A stretch of 64,000 nt of DNA from assembly GCF_900142575.1 (NCBI RefSeq), contig NZ_FRBI01000008.1, forward strand, positions 1 to 64,000, in the 5' to 3' direction. This DNA is from Actinacidiphila paucisporea. GTDB lineage: Bacteria > Actinomycetota > Actinomycetes > Streptomycetales > Streptomycetaceae. The position numbers were made by a program, and so were the translations under genes. Within the stretch, counting starts at the first letter, position 1. Each line of letters begins with the position of its first letter. Under the pieces are notes generated by a model that was not told the DNA's origin, made no database searches, and worked only from the letters and a program-made list of their open reading frames with translations. Shown in pieces: positions 17,924 through 27,601 of this stretch.

Positions 17924-18207
17924 TCTCAATCCTCCGGGAAGGGAACGGGGAAGAGGGCATGAAGGGGTGGAAAAGGTGTGGGGAAACGGCGTGGCGGGAG
18001 AATACCCGCGCCGGAACGGCACAACGGGAATAGCGACGGTTGTCGGTCGTGCGGCAGAGCGCCGAGCCGTTCGGCGCCGCGCCGCGTCCAGCGGCATGGT
18101 GGTCGGGTTCTCGCGGCGCGGACGCGTCGCGAGACGGCCGGGCCGGGCGCCGGGTGCGGCGCCGGGCGTCTTCGCCCGGACGCACCGCATCGGCGGCGGG
18201 GCTCATG

Positions 18208-18237
18208 ACGATACAGGGACTGCCCCCGTTTACTCAA
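18208..18237 (-). promoter_or_regulatory. Leftward promoter with embedded operator (site 2)
   Basis: Read leftward: TTGAGT (18237-18232), an 18-base spacer, and TATCGT (18213-18208). The spacer holds the palindrome ACGGGGGCAGTCCCTGT (18229-18213), with two arm mismatches, placed exactly as at 5241-5270. It points to the methyltransferase gene, and being 145 bases upstream of the divergent TetR gene it may also serve autoregulation. The rest of the 450-base intergenic region 17924-18373 holds no supported gene. Confidence 0.72.
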
Positions 18238-18373
18238 GGCCCAAGCTGAGAAGCCTCTACGGGCCCGGTCCGTCTATCATGGGGGCAGCGCCGAACCGGC
18301 GGGATCGCCGGCCCCGGCGGGGCCTTTCCAGCCCTCCGGCCCGTTCCGGAGCCACGCAGCAGGGGAAGTGCAC

Positions 18374-18982
18374 ATGACGCCCACCACCGGCACCGCGGGG
18401 CCCGCGACCCCGCGACCGATGCGGGCGGACGCGCGCCGCAACTACGAGCGGCTCCTGGCCGAGGCCGGGCTGGCCTTCGCCGAGCACGGCGCGGACGCCT
18501 CGCTCGACGACATCGCCAAGCGCGCCGGTGTCGGCAATGCCACCCTCTACCGGCACTTCCCGAACCGGGAGACGCTCCTGGAGGCGGTCTACCGGGACGA
18601 GATCTCCCAGCTGCGCGACCTGGCCTACACCTCGGCGCCGGAGCAGGGCGACGGCGCCCAGGAGGCGGTCGACGCCCTCACCGGCTGGCTGCGGGCCTCG
18701 ATGTCGCGCAGCAGCGCGCACAACGGACTGAAGGGCCTGTTCGTGCTGGTGCTGCGCGACCAGGGCGCCGAGCTGGGCTCCTGGTGCCGGGACACCATCA
18801 CCTCGGCCGCCGAGTTCCTGCTCAGCAGGGCCCAGGGCACCGGTGCGATCCGCCCCGACCTGGACGCCCTGACCCTGCTGCGGCTGGTCAACGCGATCAC
18901 CATCGCCTCGGAGCAGAGCGGCGGGTTCGATCAGGCCGACCAGATGATGTCGCTGGTCATCGACGGGCTGCGGACCCGCTGA
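18374..18982 (+). CDS. TetR-family repressor of the cluster
   Basis: 202 residues, ATG 18374 with AGGGGA seven bases upstream. The N-terminal helix-turn-helix (residues about 21-67) reads [32 protein letters not shown], a textbook TetR domain. The C-terminal ligand domain is of the TetR_C_33-like actinomycete type often paired with exporters. The gene converges on the luciferase-like gene and overlaps its 3' end by 26 bases. The three conserved palindromic operators at the exporter, methyltransferase and oxidoreductase promoters are its likely targets (inference). AbyC in the abyssomicin cluster is also a TetR protein beside an EmrB-type exporter. Confidence 0.92.
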   Translation: MTPTTGTAGPATPRPMRADARRNYERLLAEAGLAFAEHGADASLDDIAKRAGVGNATLYRHFPNRETLLEAVYRDEISQLRDLAYTSAPEQGDGAQEAVDALTGWLRASMSRSSAHNGLKGLFVLVLRDQGAELGSWCRDTITSAAEFLLSRAQGTGAIRPDLDALTLLRLVNAITIASEQSGGFDQADQMMSLVIDGLRTR

Positions 18983-20054
18983 CCGCGCCGGTGTCCGTAT
19001 CGCCGGCCCCGGCTGCCTTTTCCGGCATGAGCACGTCGGCCAGGATGCGGTAGGAGCGGACCCGGGTGTCCAGGTCGTGCACCATCGTCAGCGCCATCAG
19101 CTCGTCGGCGCCGGTCGCCGCCAGCACCTCCTGCGCCTTGTCGTGTACGGTCTGCGGGCCGCCGACCAGGTGGGAGGCGAGCCGGTCCTCGATGAAGTCG
19201 GCCTCGTCGCGCGAGTAGGCGAACCGCGCGGCCTGCTCCGGCGTCGCGTGCAGGTCGCTGATGCCGCGGGTGCGCTGCAGCAGCGAGGTGAGCATCATCG
19301 GCCCCGCCAGCCACCGCGCCTCCTCGTCGGTGTCCGCGGCCACCACCATCGAGGAGACCGCCACGTAGGGGCGTTCCAGTACGGCCGACGGGCGGAAGCG
19401 CTCGCGGTAGAGCTGCACGGCCGGGCCCGCGAGTGCGGGGGAGAAGTGCTGGGCGAAGGCGAACGGCAGCCCGAGCAGCCCGGCCAGCTCGGCGCTGTAG
19501 CCGCTGGAGCCCAGCAGCCACACCTCGGGGTCGGCGCCGAGGGCCGGCAGTGCCCGCACCGGCGGCTGCGCGCCGGCCTCCTCGTCGTCGGCGGCGTCCG
19601 GGCCCGCCTGCGAGGGGCCGAAGTAGCTGAGCAGCTCGCCCAGCCGCCCGGTGAAGTCGTCGGCGTCCGCGGTCCTGCGCAGCGCGTGCGCGGTGATCCT
19701 GTCGGCTCCCGGCGCGCGGCCGAGCCCCAGGTCGATACGGCCCGGGTGCAGCGCCTCCAGGGTGCCGAACTGCTCGGCGACGATCAGCGGGCTGTGGTTG
19801 GCCAGCATCACCCCGCCGGAGCCGACGCGCAGCCGGGAGGTCGCGGCGGCGATCTGCCCGATCAGCACCGGGGGCGAGCAGCTGGCGATGTTGTCGATGC
19901 CGTGGTGCTCCGCCACCCAGAACCGGTGGTATCCCAACGCGTCGACGTGCCGGGCCAGTTCGACGGTCTCGCGCAGCGCGCGGGCCGGTGAGGAGCCCAC
20001 GAAGACGGGGGAGACGTCCAGGACGGACAGGCGCGGGGCGGGGCGGGCGTTCAT
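18957..20054 (-). CDS. Luciferase-like (LLM class) flavin-dependent oxidoreductase, MsnO8 type
   Basis: 365 residues, ATG 20054 after GGAGGACC. The N-terminal signature [21 protein letters not shown], the [22 protein letters not shown] block and LGLGRAPG place it in the FMN/F420-type luciferase-like family of the MsnO8 kind. It needs a reduced flavin from a separate reductase; none is encoded in the window. An Asp/Glu-rich insert ([13 protein letters not shown]) interrupts the barrel near residue 165. It is transcribed from the operator-bearing promoter at 20116-20145, only 62 bases from its start. AbyE is a comparable enzyme in the abyssomicin cluster. Role: probable oxygenation (hydroxylation or Baeyer-Villiger type) during tailoring. 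Confidence 0.9.
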   Translation of the reverse strand: MNARPAPRLSVLDVSPVFVGSSPARALRETVELARHVDALGYHRFWVAEHHGIDNIASCSPPVLIGQIAAATSRLRVGSGGVMLANHSPLIVAEQFGTLEALHPGRIDLGLGRAPGADRITAHALRRTADADDFTGRLGELLSYFGPSQAGPDAADDEEAGAQPPVRALPALGADPEVWLLGSSGYSAELAGLLGLPFAFAQHFSPALAGPAVQLYRERFRPSAVLERPYVAVSSMVVAADTDEEARWLAGPMMLTSLLQRTRGISDLHATPEQAARFAYSRDEADFIEDRLASHLVGGPQTVHDKAQEVLAATGADELMALTMVHDLDTRVRSYRILADVLMPEKAAGAGDTDTGAVSGSAARR

Positions 20055-20115
20055 GCGGTCGGTCCTCCACGGGTGCGGAGCGGGGGCGGTGCCAGAGGCG
20101 GCGGCACCGGGGCGT

Positions 20116-20145
20116 ACAATACGGGGACAGTCCCCGTTAACGCAA
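20116..20145 (-). promoter_or_regulatory. Leftward promoter with embedded perfect operator (site 3)
   Basis: Read leftward: TTGCGT (20145-20140), 18-base spacer, TATTGT (20121-20116). The spacer carries the perfect 17-bp palindrome ACGGGGACTGTCCCCGT (20137-20121), the best copy of the three. It is the promoter of the luciferase-like gene. Confidence 0.8.
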
Positions 20146-20551
20146 TCGGGGCGTTTACCCGTCCGACTTTGGGCAGTGTTGCTGGTACGCCAGGCGGAGC
20201 CGGCCCGCAAAGCGGTGTAAAAGCCGCGGACGGTCCCGACCTGGCGGTACCGCGGCGACTCCATACGGGGAGGAGGCGAGTCTGCTGCTGACGTCCATCC
20301 ATGGGTACGGCGGCGATCTCTGTGAGCCTTCCGGAGTCCGCTGTTCCGGATGGGGCAGCAGACCGTCGGCCCGTCCCGCTCCGGCATATCGCGCCCGCGC
20401 GGGGCAGCGGCTGAAAGCCGGTCAGGAATTGGACGTCCTGAACGCCGACGATGGGCAGTGTTATCCTTCATAGGGTTTTGAGAACATAAGACAACCTGCC
20501 GAATGATCACTCTGTGAGCCGACCGTCGACGTCGCATCGGAGGATTTGAAA
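20146..20551. other. Leader and promoter region of the LAL regulator gene
   Basis: About 400 bases without a supported gene. The right part is relatively AT-rich (TTATCCTTCATAGGGTTTTG and following, near 20461), consistent with a promoter for the LAL gene, but no convincing -35/-10 spacing was found. Confidence 0.45.
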
Positions 20552-23404
20552 ATGCTCTCCACCATCCCTGGTGAGTCGAGCCACGGCCGTATGGTCCGCA
20601 GCAGCGAATATCACAGACTGACCGGAATCCTCCAGGAGTTGGCGGACGGCAGAGGCTCGGTCTCGGCGATTACCGGCGATCCCGGAACGGGCAAGACCCG
20701 GCTGCTGACGGCGCTGAGCGAGGAGGCCAAGCGGCGCGGACTGGTCGTCCTGCGGGCCGGCTGCGGCGGTACGAACGCCGCCGACATGCCCTACCAGGCC
20801 TTCATCGAGGCCCTCGGCGGCTGGCGCGGCACCAAGCCGGTCGTGCTGCACCCCTCGGCCGCCCGGCTGGTCGCCCGCCTCACCGAGGGCTACGGCGCGG
20901 ACGTCCAGGGCGCCAACTGGTCGAAGTACGGCGGCGACCGCTGTCGCTTCTACGCCGGAATGCGCCGGATGCTGGCCGAGGTGCTCGCGACCGAGGCCCA
21001 CCGCGGCGTCCTGCTGCTGCTCGACGACTTCCACAGCGCCGACCAGGGTTCCCTCGACCTGGTGGAGACCCTGCTGGACTGGCCGGTGGAGGAGCCGCTC
21101 GCGGTGGTCCTCGCGCACCGCCCCCGGCAGAGCCCGCTGCGGATGCACGCGCTGCTGGAGCGCGGCGCCGAGACCGGAGCGCTGCGGAAGGTCGAACTGG
21201 ACGCGCTGTCACTGCCGCAGAGCGCCACGCTGCTCGACATCCCCCTGCGCGCACCCGAGTTGCGCGAACTGCACCGCCGCAGCGAGGGGATACCCCTGTA
21301 CCTGACCGCGCTGGCCGCCGCCGAGACCTCGGTGTCCGAGGCGCCCGCCTGGCAGCGGATCAGCGCCCGGCTGCTGGCCGAGACCGAGCAACTGGCCGAC
21401 CGCGACCGCGAGGTGCTGGCCGCGGCGGCCGTCCTGGGCGACCACTTCGTCACCGACACCGTCGCGCAGGCCGCCGGCATCCCCTTCGGTCTGACCTGCG
21501 ACAGCGTCACCGCCCTCGTCCAGCACGACCTGATCCGCACCGCCGAGGACGGCACGCTGGTCTTCCGCCACCCGCTGCTGCGCCAGTGCGTCTACGAGAC
21601 GATGGACGCCTGCGAGCGCAGCGTCGCCCACCGCAGGGCGCTGGACTGCCTGAGCCGGCGCGGCGAACCGCCGCTCGAACTGGTCAGGCACGTCGAGGGC
21701 GCCGGTAGCGAGATGAAGCCCGCGGACGCCGTCATCCTCGCCGCGGCCGCCGAGGAGGCGCTGCACCGCGAGCGGGTGCGGGACGCCGGCCGCTGGCTGG
21801 CGATGGCGATGCGGCTTTCCCGGCGGGGCGGGTCCGGCGACGTGGCCGAGCGAATACGGTTGCCGGTCGCGCGGGCACTGGCCGCCGAGGGCCGGCTGGC
21901 GTCGGTGCGGGAGGTGCGGCGCGAGACGCTGCTCACCGTACCCGCCGACGCGCACGGCGAACGCGCGGCGGCCGTCGCCTGGTTCGCCACCGTCGAGACC
22001 CTGCTGGGCAACCCCGAGGAGGCCAGGTCGCTGGTCACCGGCGAGGTGCACCGGCTGCGCGGCCTGGACGGCGGCTCGCCGACCGACGCGCTGCTCGGCA
22101 TTCAGCACGCCCTGGCCCGGGCGCTGCGGGGACTGACCCTGCTGCCCGGCGAGTTGGACGCGGTGCTGCGCGGCGCCGCGGCCGACCCGCGCGCCCACGG
22201 CGGCGCGCTGGCGCTGCGCGGCCTGGTCGAGGCGCTGTCCGGCGGCGACCGGGTGCGCGCCGCGGCCACCTTGTCGGAGTGCGCCCGGGCCGTGGACGCC
22301 ACGCAGGACGAGGGCCTGGGCCTGGGTCCCGAGCGGCTCGGCGTCCTCGGCTGGGGAGAGGCGCTGATCGGGCGGCACAGCGCGGCCGCCGGCCATCTGG
22401 AGCGGGCCGTCGCCGCCGCGCGCGGTGCCAACGATGTCCACCTGCTGCCGATCCTGCTCACCGGTCTCGCCCTGGTGCGCTGCCGTCTCGGCGGTGTCGC
22501 GTCGGCGCATGAACTCGCCGGCGAGGCGCAGAGCGTGGCCGCCGCGACCGGCGCCGCCGAGCACGCCGGCCTGGCCCGCGTGCTGAGCGCTGCCTCCGGC
22601 GCGTTACTGCGCATCCCCGACGTCGGCGGCATCACCTCCGAGATCGACGACCTGTGCAGCCCCGAAGTGTGGTGGCGCCCGCTGATCGCCCTGCTGCTGG
22701 CCGACGCGGCGGCGGTCAAGGGCGACCTGGCGGTCGCGCAGGACCTGGTGCTCGCGGGCGGTGGCGGGGCCACCCTGCCGACCATGATCCCGTGCATGGC
22801 GGCGCACGCGTACGAGGTCTTCGCCGCGGCGGCCGTGCACGGCGTCGACTGCAGCGAGGAGTGGGCGGAGCGGGCCGCGGCGGTCGCCGCCGACCTGCCC
22901 GCCGAGCGGGCGTACGCGCTGATGGCCTCCGGCCACGCTCGCGCCGACCTGCCCGCCGAGGCTCTGCGCGACTACGAGACGGCCTTCGAGCTTTTCGCCG
23001 AGGCGGGCATGGTCTGCGAGCAGATGCGGGCGCTGCTCGCCGCCGCCCCGCACGCCGCCCGTACGGGCCAGGGGCCGCGGGCACTGCGGATGCTGGACAA
23101 TGCCGAGCGGCTGGGCCGGCGGCACGGCGTGGTGGCGATGTGCGAGGAGGCCAGGCGCCGCCGCCGAGAGCTGGGCCGGGACGGTGTCGGCGTGCTGGCC
23201 GGCGGCACCGCCGCGCTCGGCGAACTGACCCAGCGCGAGCGGGAGATAGCCCGGCTGGCCGGCGAGGGGCTGAAGACCAGGGACATCGCGGTGCAACTGC
23301 AGATCAGCCCGCGCACGGTGGGCGTCCATCTGACCCGGATCTACGCCAAGTTGAACGTGGGCTCGCGCGCCGCGCTGGCCCGCTTCATGGCCCAGGTGGC
23401 CTGA
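20552..23404 (+). CDS. LAL-type (large ATP-binding LuxR) pathway regulator
   Basis: 950 residues. ATG 20552 is chosen since GGAGG is eight bases upstream; TTG 20546 is in frame but too close. Walker A is GDPGTGKT (residues 42-49), followed by a Walker-B-like [11 protein letters not shown] and a long helical TPR-like middle. The C-terminus carries a LuxR helix-turn-helix: [26 protein letters not shown], then [23 protein letters not shown] proteins are ATP- and ligand-responsive activators of large polyketide clusters; AbyH is the abyssomicin counterpart. It converges on the second SARP gene with a shared terminator. Confidence 0.93.
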   Translation: MLSTIPGESSHGRMVRSSEYHRLTGILQELADGRGSVSAITGDPGTGKTRLLTALSEEAKRRGLVVLRAGCGGTNAADMPYQAFIEALGGWRGTKPVVLHPSAARLVARLTEGYGADVQGANWSKYGGDRCRFYAGMRRMLAEVLATEAHRGVLLLLDDFHSADQGSLDLVETLLDWPVEEPLAVVLAHRPRQSPLRMHALLERGAETGALRKVELDALSLPQSATLLDIPLRAPELRELHRRSEGIPLYLTALAAAETSVSEAPAWQRISARLLAETEQLADRDREVLAAAAVLGDHFVTDTVAQAAGIPFGLTCDSVTALVQHDLIRTAEDGTLVFRHPLLRQCVYETMDACERSVAHRRALDCLSRRGEPPLELVRHVEGAGSEMKPADAVILAAAAEEALHRERVRDAGRWLAMAMRLSRRGGSGDVAERIRLPVARALAAEGRLASVREVRRETLLTVPADAHGERAAAVAWFATVETLLGNPEEARSLVTGEVHRLRGLDGGSPTDALLGIQHALARALRGLTLLPGELDAVLRGAAADPRAHGGALALRGLVEALSGGDRVRAAATLSECARAVDATQDEGLGLGPERLGVLGWGEALIGRHSAAAGHLERAVAAARGANDVHLLPILLTGLALVRCRLGGVASAHELAGEAQSVAAATGAAEHAGLARVLSAASGALLRIPDVGGITSEIDDLCSPEVWWRPLIALLLADAAAVKGDLAVAQDLVLAGGGGATLPTMIPCMAAHAYEVFAAAAVHGVDCSEEWAERAAAVAADLPAERAYALMASGHARADLPAEALRDYETAFELFAEAGMVCEQMRALLAAAPHAARTGQGPRALRMLDNAERLGRRHGVVAMCEEARRRRRELGRDGVGVLAGGTAALGELTQREREIARLAGEGLKTRDIAVQLQISPRTVGVHLTRIYAKLNVGSRAALARFMAQVA

Positions 23405-23450
23405 CGGGAGGGCCGCGGGAGCGGCCGGCACCACCGTACGGCCGCCGGCG

Positions 23451-23484
23451 GCGGCGTACCCGCGGTCGGCCGCGGGTACGCCGC
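23451..23484. terminator. Bidirectional terminator hairpin
   Basis: A perfect 15-bp stem (23451-23465 with 23470-23484) with a TCGG loop lies between the convergent LAL and SARP genes. Confidence 0.8.
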
Positions 23485-23501
23485 GCCTGAAGTGCCCCCG
23501 C

Positions 23502-24293
23502 CTACACCGCCGTCGGCACGTCGAGCGCCCGGTCCGAGGACAGGATCGCCTGGTGCAGGTCACGCAGCTGCTGCGCGGGCTCCAGGCCGAGGTCGGCGCG
23601 CAGGACCGCCCGCGCCGACCGGTAGACCTGCAGCGCCTCGGCCCGCCGCTCCGAGCGGTAGAGCACCAGCATCAGCTGCCGGTAGAAGGTCTCCCGCAGC
23701 GGGTGCCGCGAGGTGAGCGAGGTGAGCAGGTTGACCATCTCCCGGTGCCTGCCGAGCGCGATGCACGCCTCGACCATCAACTCCAGGCACTCCAGCCGCT
23801 CCTGCTCGACCCAGGTCGCCATGCCGGTGACCGCAGGGCCCTCGCCGAGCCCCTCGATCAGCGGACCGCGGTAGAGCGACAGCGCCGTCTCGAACGAGGT
23901 GACCGCCGCCTCGTGCCTGCCCTCCCGCAACTGCTGCCTGCCCTGCTGCGCCGCTTCCTGGAAGTCGTTGAGATCCAGGCCGCGTTCCCCGACGTGCAGC
24001 AGGTAGCCGGGCGCCCGGGTCACCAGGGCGCAGGCGGCCGCCGGTTCGCCCTCCTCCGTGTCGGCGACCGAGTTGAGGAACTTGCGCAGCTGGGACACGT
24101 ACACATGGAGTGACGCGGCCGCCCGGCGCGGCGGGTTCTCGCCCCACAGCTCCACCGTCAGCTGCTCCTTGGACACCAGCCGGCCGGCTCTGATCAGGAG
24201 CGCGGTCAGCAGCACCTCCATCTTCGGGGCACTGGGTGAGAAGCTTCCGTTCGGCCCCCAGACCTGGAGCGGACCGAGTACCTCGTAGCGCAT
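23502..24293 (-). CDS. SARP-family pathway activator (second)
   Basis: 263 residues, ATG 24293 with GGAGG upstream. Same layout as the SARP at 16139: winged helix (MRYEVLGPLQVW ... SAPKMEVLLTALLIRAGRLVSKEQL ... LHVYVSQLRKFL), then an activation domain ending in LGLEPAQQLRDLHQAIL. The two SARPs are clearly related but not recent copies. Its upstream region is shared with the divergent third P450. Abyssomicin-type clusters also encode more than one SARP (AbyR and AbyI). It probably acts together with the LAL and the first SARP to switch on the PKS and operons. Confidence 0.93.
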   Translation of the reverse strand: MRYEVLGPLQVWGPNGSFSPSAPKMEVLLTALLIRAGRLVSKEQLTVELWGENPPRRAAASLHVYVSQLRKFLNSVADTEEGEPAAACALVTRAPGYLLHVGERGLDLNDFQEAAQQGRQQLREGRHEAAVTSFETALSLYRGPLIEGLGEGPAVTGMATWVEQERLECLELMVEACIALGRHREMVNLLTSLTSRHPLRETFYRQLMLVLYRSERRAEALQVYRSARAVLRADLGLEPAQQLRDLHQAILSSDRALDVPTAV

Positions 24294-24882
24294 GGACACC
24301 TCCGTCTTCCGCCGGCGCCGGGTGCCTGAGAGAACCCGGCGGACTTTCGTGCCGTGACCACTGTTTCCCGTGGGACGACGGGGCCGCATCGTCAGAAGTG
24401 CCTACATCGCTGATAGCGGCTGGAAAGCAGCGGAAACGGCTGAGAAGCGCCGAAGCGGTGTCGGTCGTCGCACAGGCGGCAATAGGGGCGCAACACGATG
24501 GCAATGTGCGGCAACAAAACCGACGGGAACGGCCTGGTGGAGGCCCCGGGAGGGCTGTGGCGGGGCGGCGCCGTAAGAGTGTTACGACCGGTAATAGCGG
24601 GGTACGGCGCGGATCGATGCGAAACGGCGTGAAAAACGCTGTGGCTTAACGCCTCTTTTAGCGCCGGGTCGCACCCTCATGCGATGTCCACTCCCCGTTG
24701 TGCGCGAAACGCGCCCCCTCCCCGCGCCCGCCTCCTGCGAAGACGGCCGAATCGCCCGATTGCGCCTCCTGCGCCGAGCGGGTGCCGGCTGTGCGGCGCC
24801 GCCCCCGCACAGCGCCCGGCACCCGCGCGATCCAGCCGTCCCCCCGCCCGCCGCCCGGCCCGTCGAACCGGAGACCCCCGCC
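24294..24882. other. Long divergent control region between SARP and third P450
   Basis: 589 bases with no convincing gene. Bases about 24400-24660 are less GC-rich than their surroundings and contain several AGCGG and TAGCG words and a TTTTAGCGCC half-site related to the palindrome at 7199. In-frame openings upstream of 24883 continue the P450 frame, but their residue content is not P450-like and the P450 has its normal length from 24883. Confidence 0.45.
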
Positions 24883-26094
24883 ATGTCTGACACCGCCGCA
24901 CCGCCCTACCCGTCGCCGCGCACCGAAGGGCACCCGCTGGACCCGCCCCCCGTCCTGGGCCGGTTGCGCGAGCGCGCCCCCGTCAGCCGGGTGACCCTCT
25001 TCGACGGCAGCCAGGCGTGGCTGGTCACCCGGCACGCCGAAGCCCGCCAAGCGCTGCGCGACGACCGGCTCAGCGTCGACTCCCGCACACCCGGCTTCCC
25101 CTTCCTGTCCGCGGCGCAGACCGAGATCCGCGACATGCCGCCGACCTTCCCGCGAATGGACCCCCCTGACCACAGCGTCTTCCGGCGGCTGCTGGCCCCC
25201 GAGTTCACCATCAAGCGGATGGAGGCGCTGCGCCCGCTCGTCGAGTCCGACGTGGCCGACATGCTGGACCGCCTGGAGGCGGCGGGCCCGCCCGGCGACC
25301 TCAGCGCGATCCTCACCCTGCCGCTGGCCTCGCTGGTCATCTGTCGGCTGCTCGGCATTCCCTACGAGGACGCCGAGCTGTTCCAGACCCGCGCCGCGGT
25401 GATGACCGACCAGACCGCCACCCCCGAGCAGGTGCGCACCGCGCGGATGGACATGCTCGGCTACCTCCAGCAGTTGCTGGCGCACAAGGCCGAGGAACCC
25501 GCCGACGACCTGCTCAGCCGGATGGTCGCCCAGGAGGACGAGGCGGCCGGGGTCAGCCGGCGCGACCTGGTGGGCGTCGCCATGATCCTGATGTTCGGCG
25601 GCCACGAGACCACCGCGCACAGCATCGACCTGGGCGTCCTGGCCCTGATGGAGAACCGCGACCAGTGGGAGCTGCTGCGCGAGCGACCTGAGCTGATCCC
25701 CGGCGCCGTCGAGGAGGTGCTGCGCCACCAGACCATCCTGGAGACCGGCCTCCCGCGGATCGCCAGGGCGGACCTGACGCTGGGCGGTGTCGCCATCAAG
25801 TCCGGCGAGGGCGTGCTGGTCTCCCTGGTGGCCGCCAACCGCGACGAGAGCGCCTACCCCGACCCCGACCGGCTCGACGTCACCCGCCCGGTCACCGCCA
25901 ACCGGCACCTCGGCTTCGGCTTCGGGGTGCACCAGTGCCTCGGGCAGCCGCTGGCCCGCATCGAGATGCAGGTCACGCTGGCCGCGCTGCTGCACCGCTT
26001 CCCCGACCTGCGGCTGTTCAAGGAGCCCAAGGAACTGGACTTCCGCGGCCAGATGGCGGTGTACGGTCCGACGTCGCTGCCGGTGACGTGGTGA
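24883..26094 (+). CDS. Cytochrome P450 (third)
   Basis: 403 residues from ATG 24883. It has the heme loop FGFGVHQCLGQ with Cys352, the I-helix motif FGGHETT and the usual C-terminal strand. It is less like the two clustered P450s than they are like each other, so it represents a separate lineage and likely a separate oxidation. No dedicated ferredoxin is adjacent; the one at 8501 may serve it. It ends exactly where a 29-bp tandem repeat begins, and its last codons and stop form part of the first repeat unit. It is the last gene that clearly belongs to the polyketide region. Confidence 0.93.
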   Translation: MSDTAAPPYPSPRTEGHPLDPPPVLGRLRERAPVSRVTLFDGSQAWLVTRHAEARQALRDDRLSVDSRTPGFPFLSAAQTEIRDMPPTFPRMDPPDHSVFRRLLAPEFTIKRMEALRPLVESDVADMLDRLEAAGPPGDLSAILTLPLASLVICRLLGIPYEDAELFQTRAAVMTDQTATPEQVRTARMDMLGYLQQLLAHKAEEPADDLLSRMVAQEDEAAGVSRRDLVGVAMILMFGGHETTAHSIDLGVLALMENRDQWELLRERPELIPGAVEEVLRHQTILETGLPRIARADLTLGGVAIKSGEGVLVSLVAANRDESAYPDPDRLDVTRPVTANRHLGFGFGVHQCLGQPLARIEMQVTLAALLHRFPDLRLFKEPKELDFRGQMAVYGPTSLPVTW

Positions 26095-26236
26095 ACGGAC
26101 GCGCGCGCGAGGGCCGGTGGTGAACGGACCCGCGCGCGGCGGCCGGTGGTGAACGGGCCGGCGTGGAGCGGCCGGTGGTGAACGGGCCGGCGTGGAGCGA
26201 CCGGTGGTGAACGGGCCGGCGTGGAGCGGCCGGTGA
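26089..26236. repeat. 29-bp tandem repeat, about five copies, starting inside the P450 stop codon
   Basis: The word TGGTGAACGG recurs at 26089, 26118, 26147, 26176 and 26205, exactly 29 bases apart, with a degenerate sixth start at 26234. The later units are near-identical (GGCCGGTGGTGAACGGGCC and so on); the first two are more diverged. The first unit contains the P450 TGG-TGA. No spacers or stem-loop pattern of a CRISPR are seen. It probably arose by slippage and may mark the cluster edge. Bases 26237-26456 show no other feature. Confidence 0.9.
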
Positions 26237-26456
26237 GCTGACGACCGCCGGCCGGACCCGGCCCCGTCGCGCGGACGCTGTGTGCGCCGCGACGGGCCGG
26301 GCACGCGCCGTCGTGCCCGGTGAAGAGCGCGTGGAAGCCGTGCCGGTGCGACCGCTCGGGGGGCGCGACTCCGCGAAGGCCGGCGACGCGCGCGACGGGC
26401 GGCCGATCCGCCGCACCGACTGCGCCGGGCGCGCACCGGCGCCGATAATGGTCTCC

Positions 26457-27290
26457 ATGACGGTTTCTGATGGACGATCATCCACGGCCGACGCGACCGC
26501 CGAGGAGACGGTCCTGCCCTTGGAGGGCGGCGACGTCCACGTACGCCAGGACGGCCCCCGCGACGCGCCGGTCCTGCTGCTCATCCACGGCTCCGCCGCC
26601 TCGACCGGCTCATGGGACGCGATGGTGCCGCTCCTGACCGGGTCCCACCGGGTGATCCGGATCGACCTGCTCGGCCACGGGCGGTCCGCGAAGCCCGTCG
26701 ACGGCGACTACGGCATCCCCGAGCAGGCGCGACGGGCCGGCCAGGCGCTGGAGCGGCTCGGCGCGGAACGGGCTGTCGTCGTCGGCCACTCCAGCGGCGG
26801 CTACACGGCCGTCGCCCTGGCCGAGCGGCGCCCCGAGCTGGTGACCGGTCTCGTCCTGATCAACACCGGGCCCCGCCTCGACGCCTTCCTCGCCCGGGAG
26901 TCGGGCACGATCGGCCCCGAGCAGTGGCCGCCGAGCGACGACCAGCTGCGGAAGTTCGCGAGCGGCGCCTTCCGTGCGGGCTACGAGATCCCGCAGGACC
27001 TCGTCGACGAGCTCCGCGGCCTGTCGTACCACGCGTTCACCGCTGCTATGCGGGCGTCCCTGGCCTACGTGGGACAGTCACCCGTGCCGGACCGGCTGGC
27101 GCCCCTCGGCATCCCGCTCCAGGTGATCTTCGGCGACCAGGACACCCGATGGCGCCCCGCGTCCTTCGGTGACTACGGCGCCCTGCCGGGCGCCCGCGTC
27201 GACGCGCTGCCAGGCATCGGCCACACCCCGATCCTGGAGGATCCGGCCGGCACCGCCGGCCTTCTGCTGCGCTTCGCCGCGCAGAGGTGA
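26457..27290 (+). CDS. Alpha/beta-hydrolase fold enzyme
   Basis: 277 residues from ATG 26457 (ATG 26448 adds three). There is no ribosome-binding site, but a GATAAT box at 26444 lies at the right distance for a leaderless transcript starting at 26457. Motifs: oxyanion-hole LLLIHGSAASTGSWD, nucleophile elbow GHSSGG (Ser about 115), and the C-terminal His in GIGHTP. It is a generic serine hydrolase such as an esterase or haloperoxidase-like enzyme. Because tetronate pathways use an alpha/beta-hydrolase-fold enzyme (AbyA5/Agg5) to eliminate acetate, it is a possible missing partner of the E2-type acyltransferase, but nothing specific ties it to that step and it lies beyond the repeat array. Confidence 0.85.
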   Translation: MTVSDGRSSTADATAEETVLPLEGGDVHVRQDGPRDAPVLLLIHGSAASTGSWDAMVPLLTGSHRVIRIDLLGHGRSAKPVDGDYGIPEQARRAGQALERLGAERAVVVGHSSGGYTAVALAERRPELVTGLVLINTGPRLDAFLARESGTIGPEQWPPSDDQLRKFASGAFRAGYEIPQDLVDELRGLSYHAFTAAMRASLAYVGQSPVPDRLAPLGIPLQVIFGDQDTRWRPASFGDYGALPGARVDALPGIGHTPILEDPAGTAGLLLRFAAQR

Positions 27291-27463
27291 GGACGCGGGG
27301 GCGCGATGCGGTCCGGTGCCGTTCCGGTCGGCCCGCCGGCGGCGGCGTCCTCGGGAAGACAGCGTGGTCCCCGAGCTGTTGAAGGCGTCGGCACGCTCGA
27401 TGGGCGACATCCCGCGCGTGGCCGTCCAGGCTTGTCCGAACGACGAGATGCGGTGGTCACGCC

Positions 27464-27601
27464 ATGAAGGCAGTGCGGTTCCACGAGTACGGCGAGCTGG
27501 AGGTGCCGATCGCCCGCTCCTACCCGCTGGAGAGCGTGCAGGACGCCTTCCGCGAGTTGGAACGGGGCCACACCCACGGCAAGATCGTGCTCCGCCCGTA
27601 G
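27464..27601 (+). pseudogene. Quinone oxidoreductase remnant with large in-frame internal deletion
   Basis: A 45-codon open frame that joins a typical quinone-reductase N-terminus (MKAVRFHEYGE) directly to its C-terminus (VPIARSYPLESVQDAFREL, then GHTHGKIVLRP). Intact MDR-superfamily quinone oxidoreductases are about 310 residues, so the whole nucleotide-binding core is missing. The frame is preserved, but the product cannot be active. Bases 27291-27463 and 27602-27897 hold no recognisable gene. Confidence 0.85.

Noticed and set aside
17924..18190. N-terminal extension of the methyltransferase to 18190
   Set aside because: Arg-rich, non-homologous, no ribosome site, while ATG 17923 has GGAGG and begins the conserved family N-terminus.
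26089..26236. CRISPR array
   Set aside because: The 29-base units are contiguous with no spacers and no cas genes occur; it is a plain tandem repeat.
26457..27290. Definite AbyA5 (acetate-eliminating enzyme)
   Set aside because: The fold is compatible, but it lies beyond the repeat array, lacks operon linkage and has only generic hydrolase motifs, so it is kept as a possibility only.
27291..27463. Regulator gene upstream of the quinone oxidoreductase remnant
   Set aside because: Short frames on both strands show no helix-turn-helix or other family signature.
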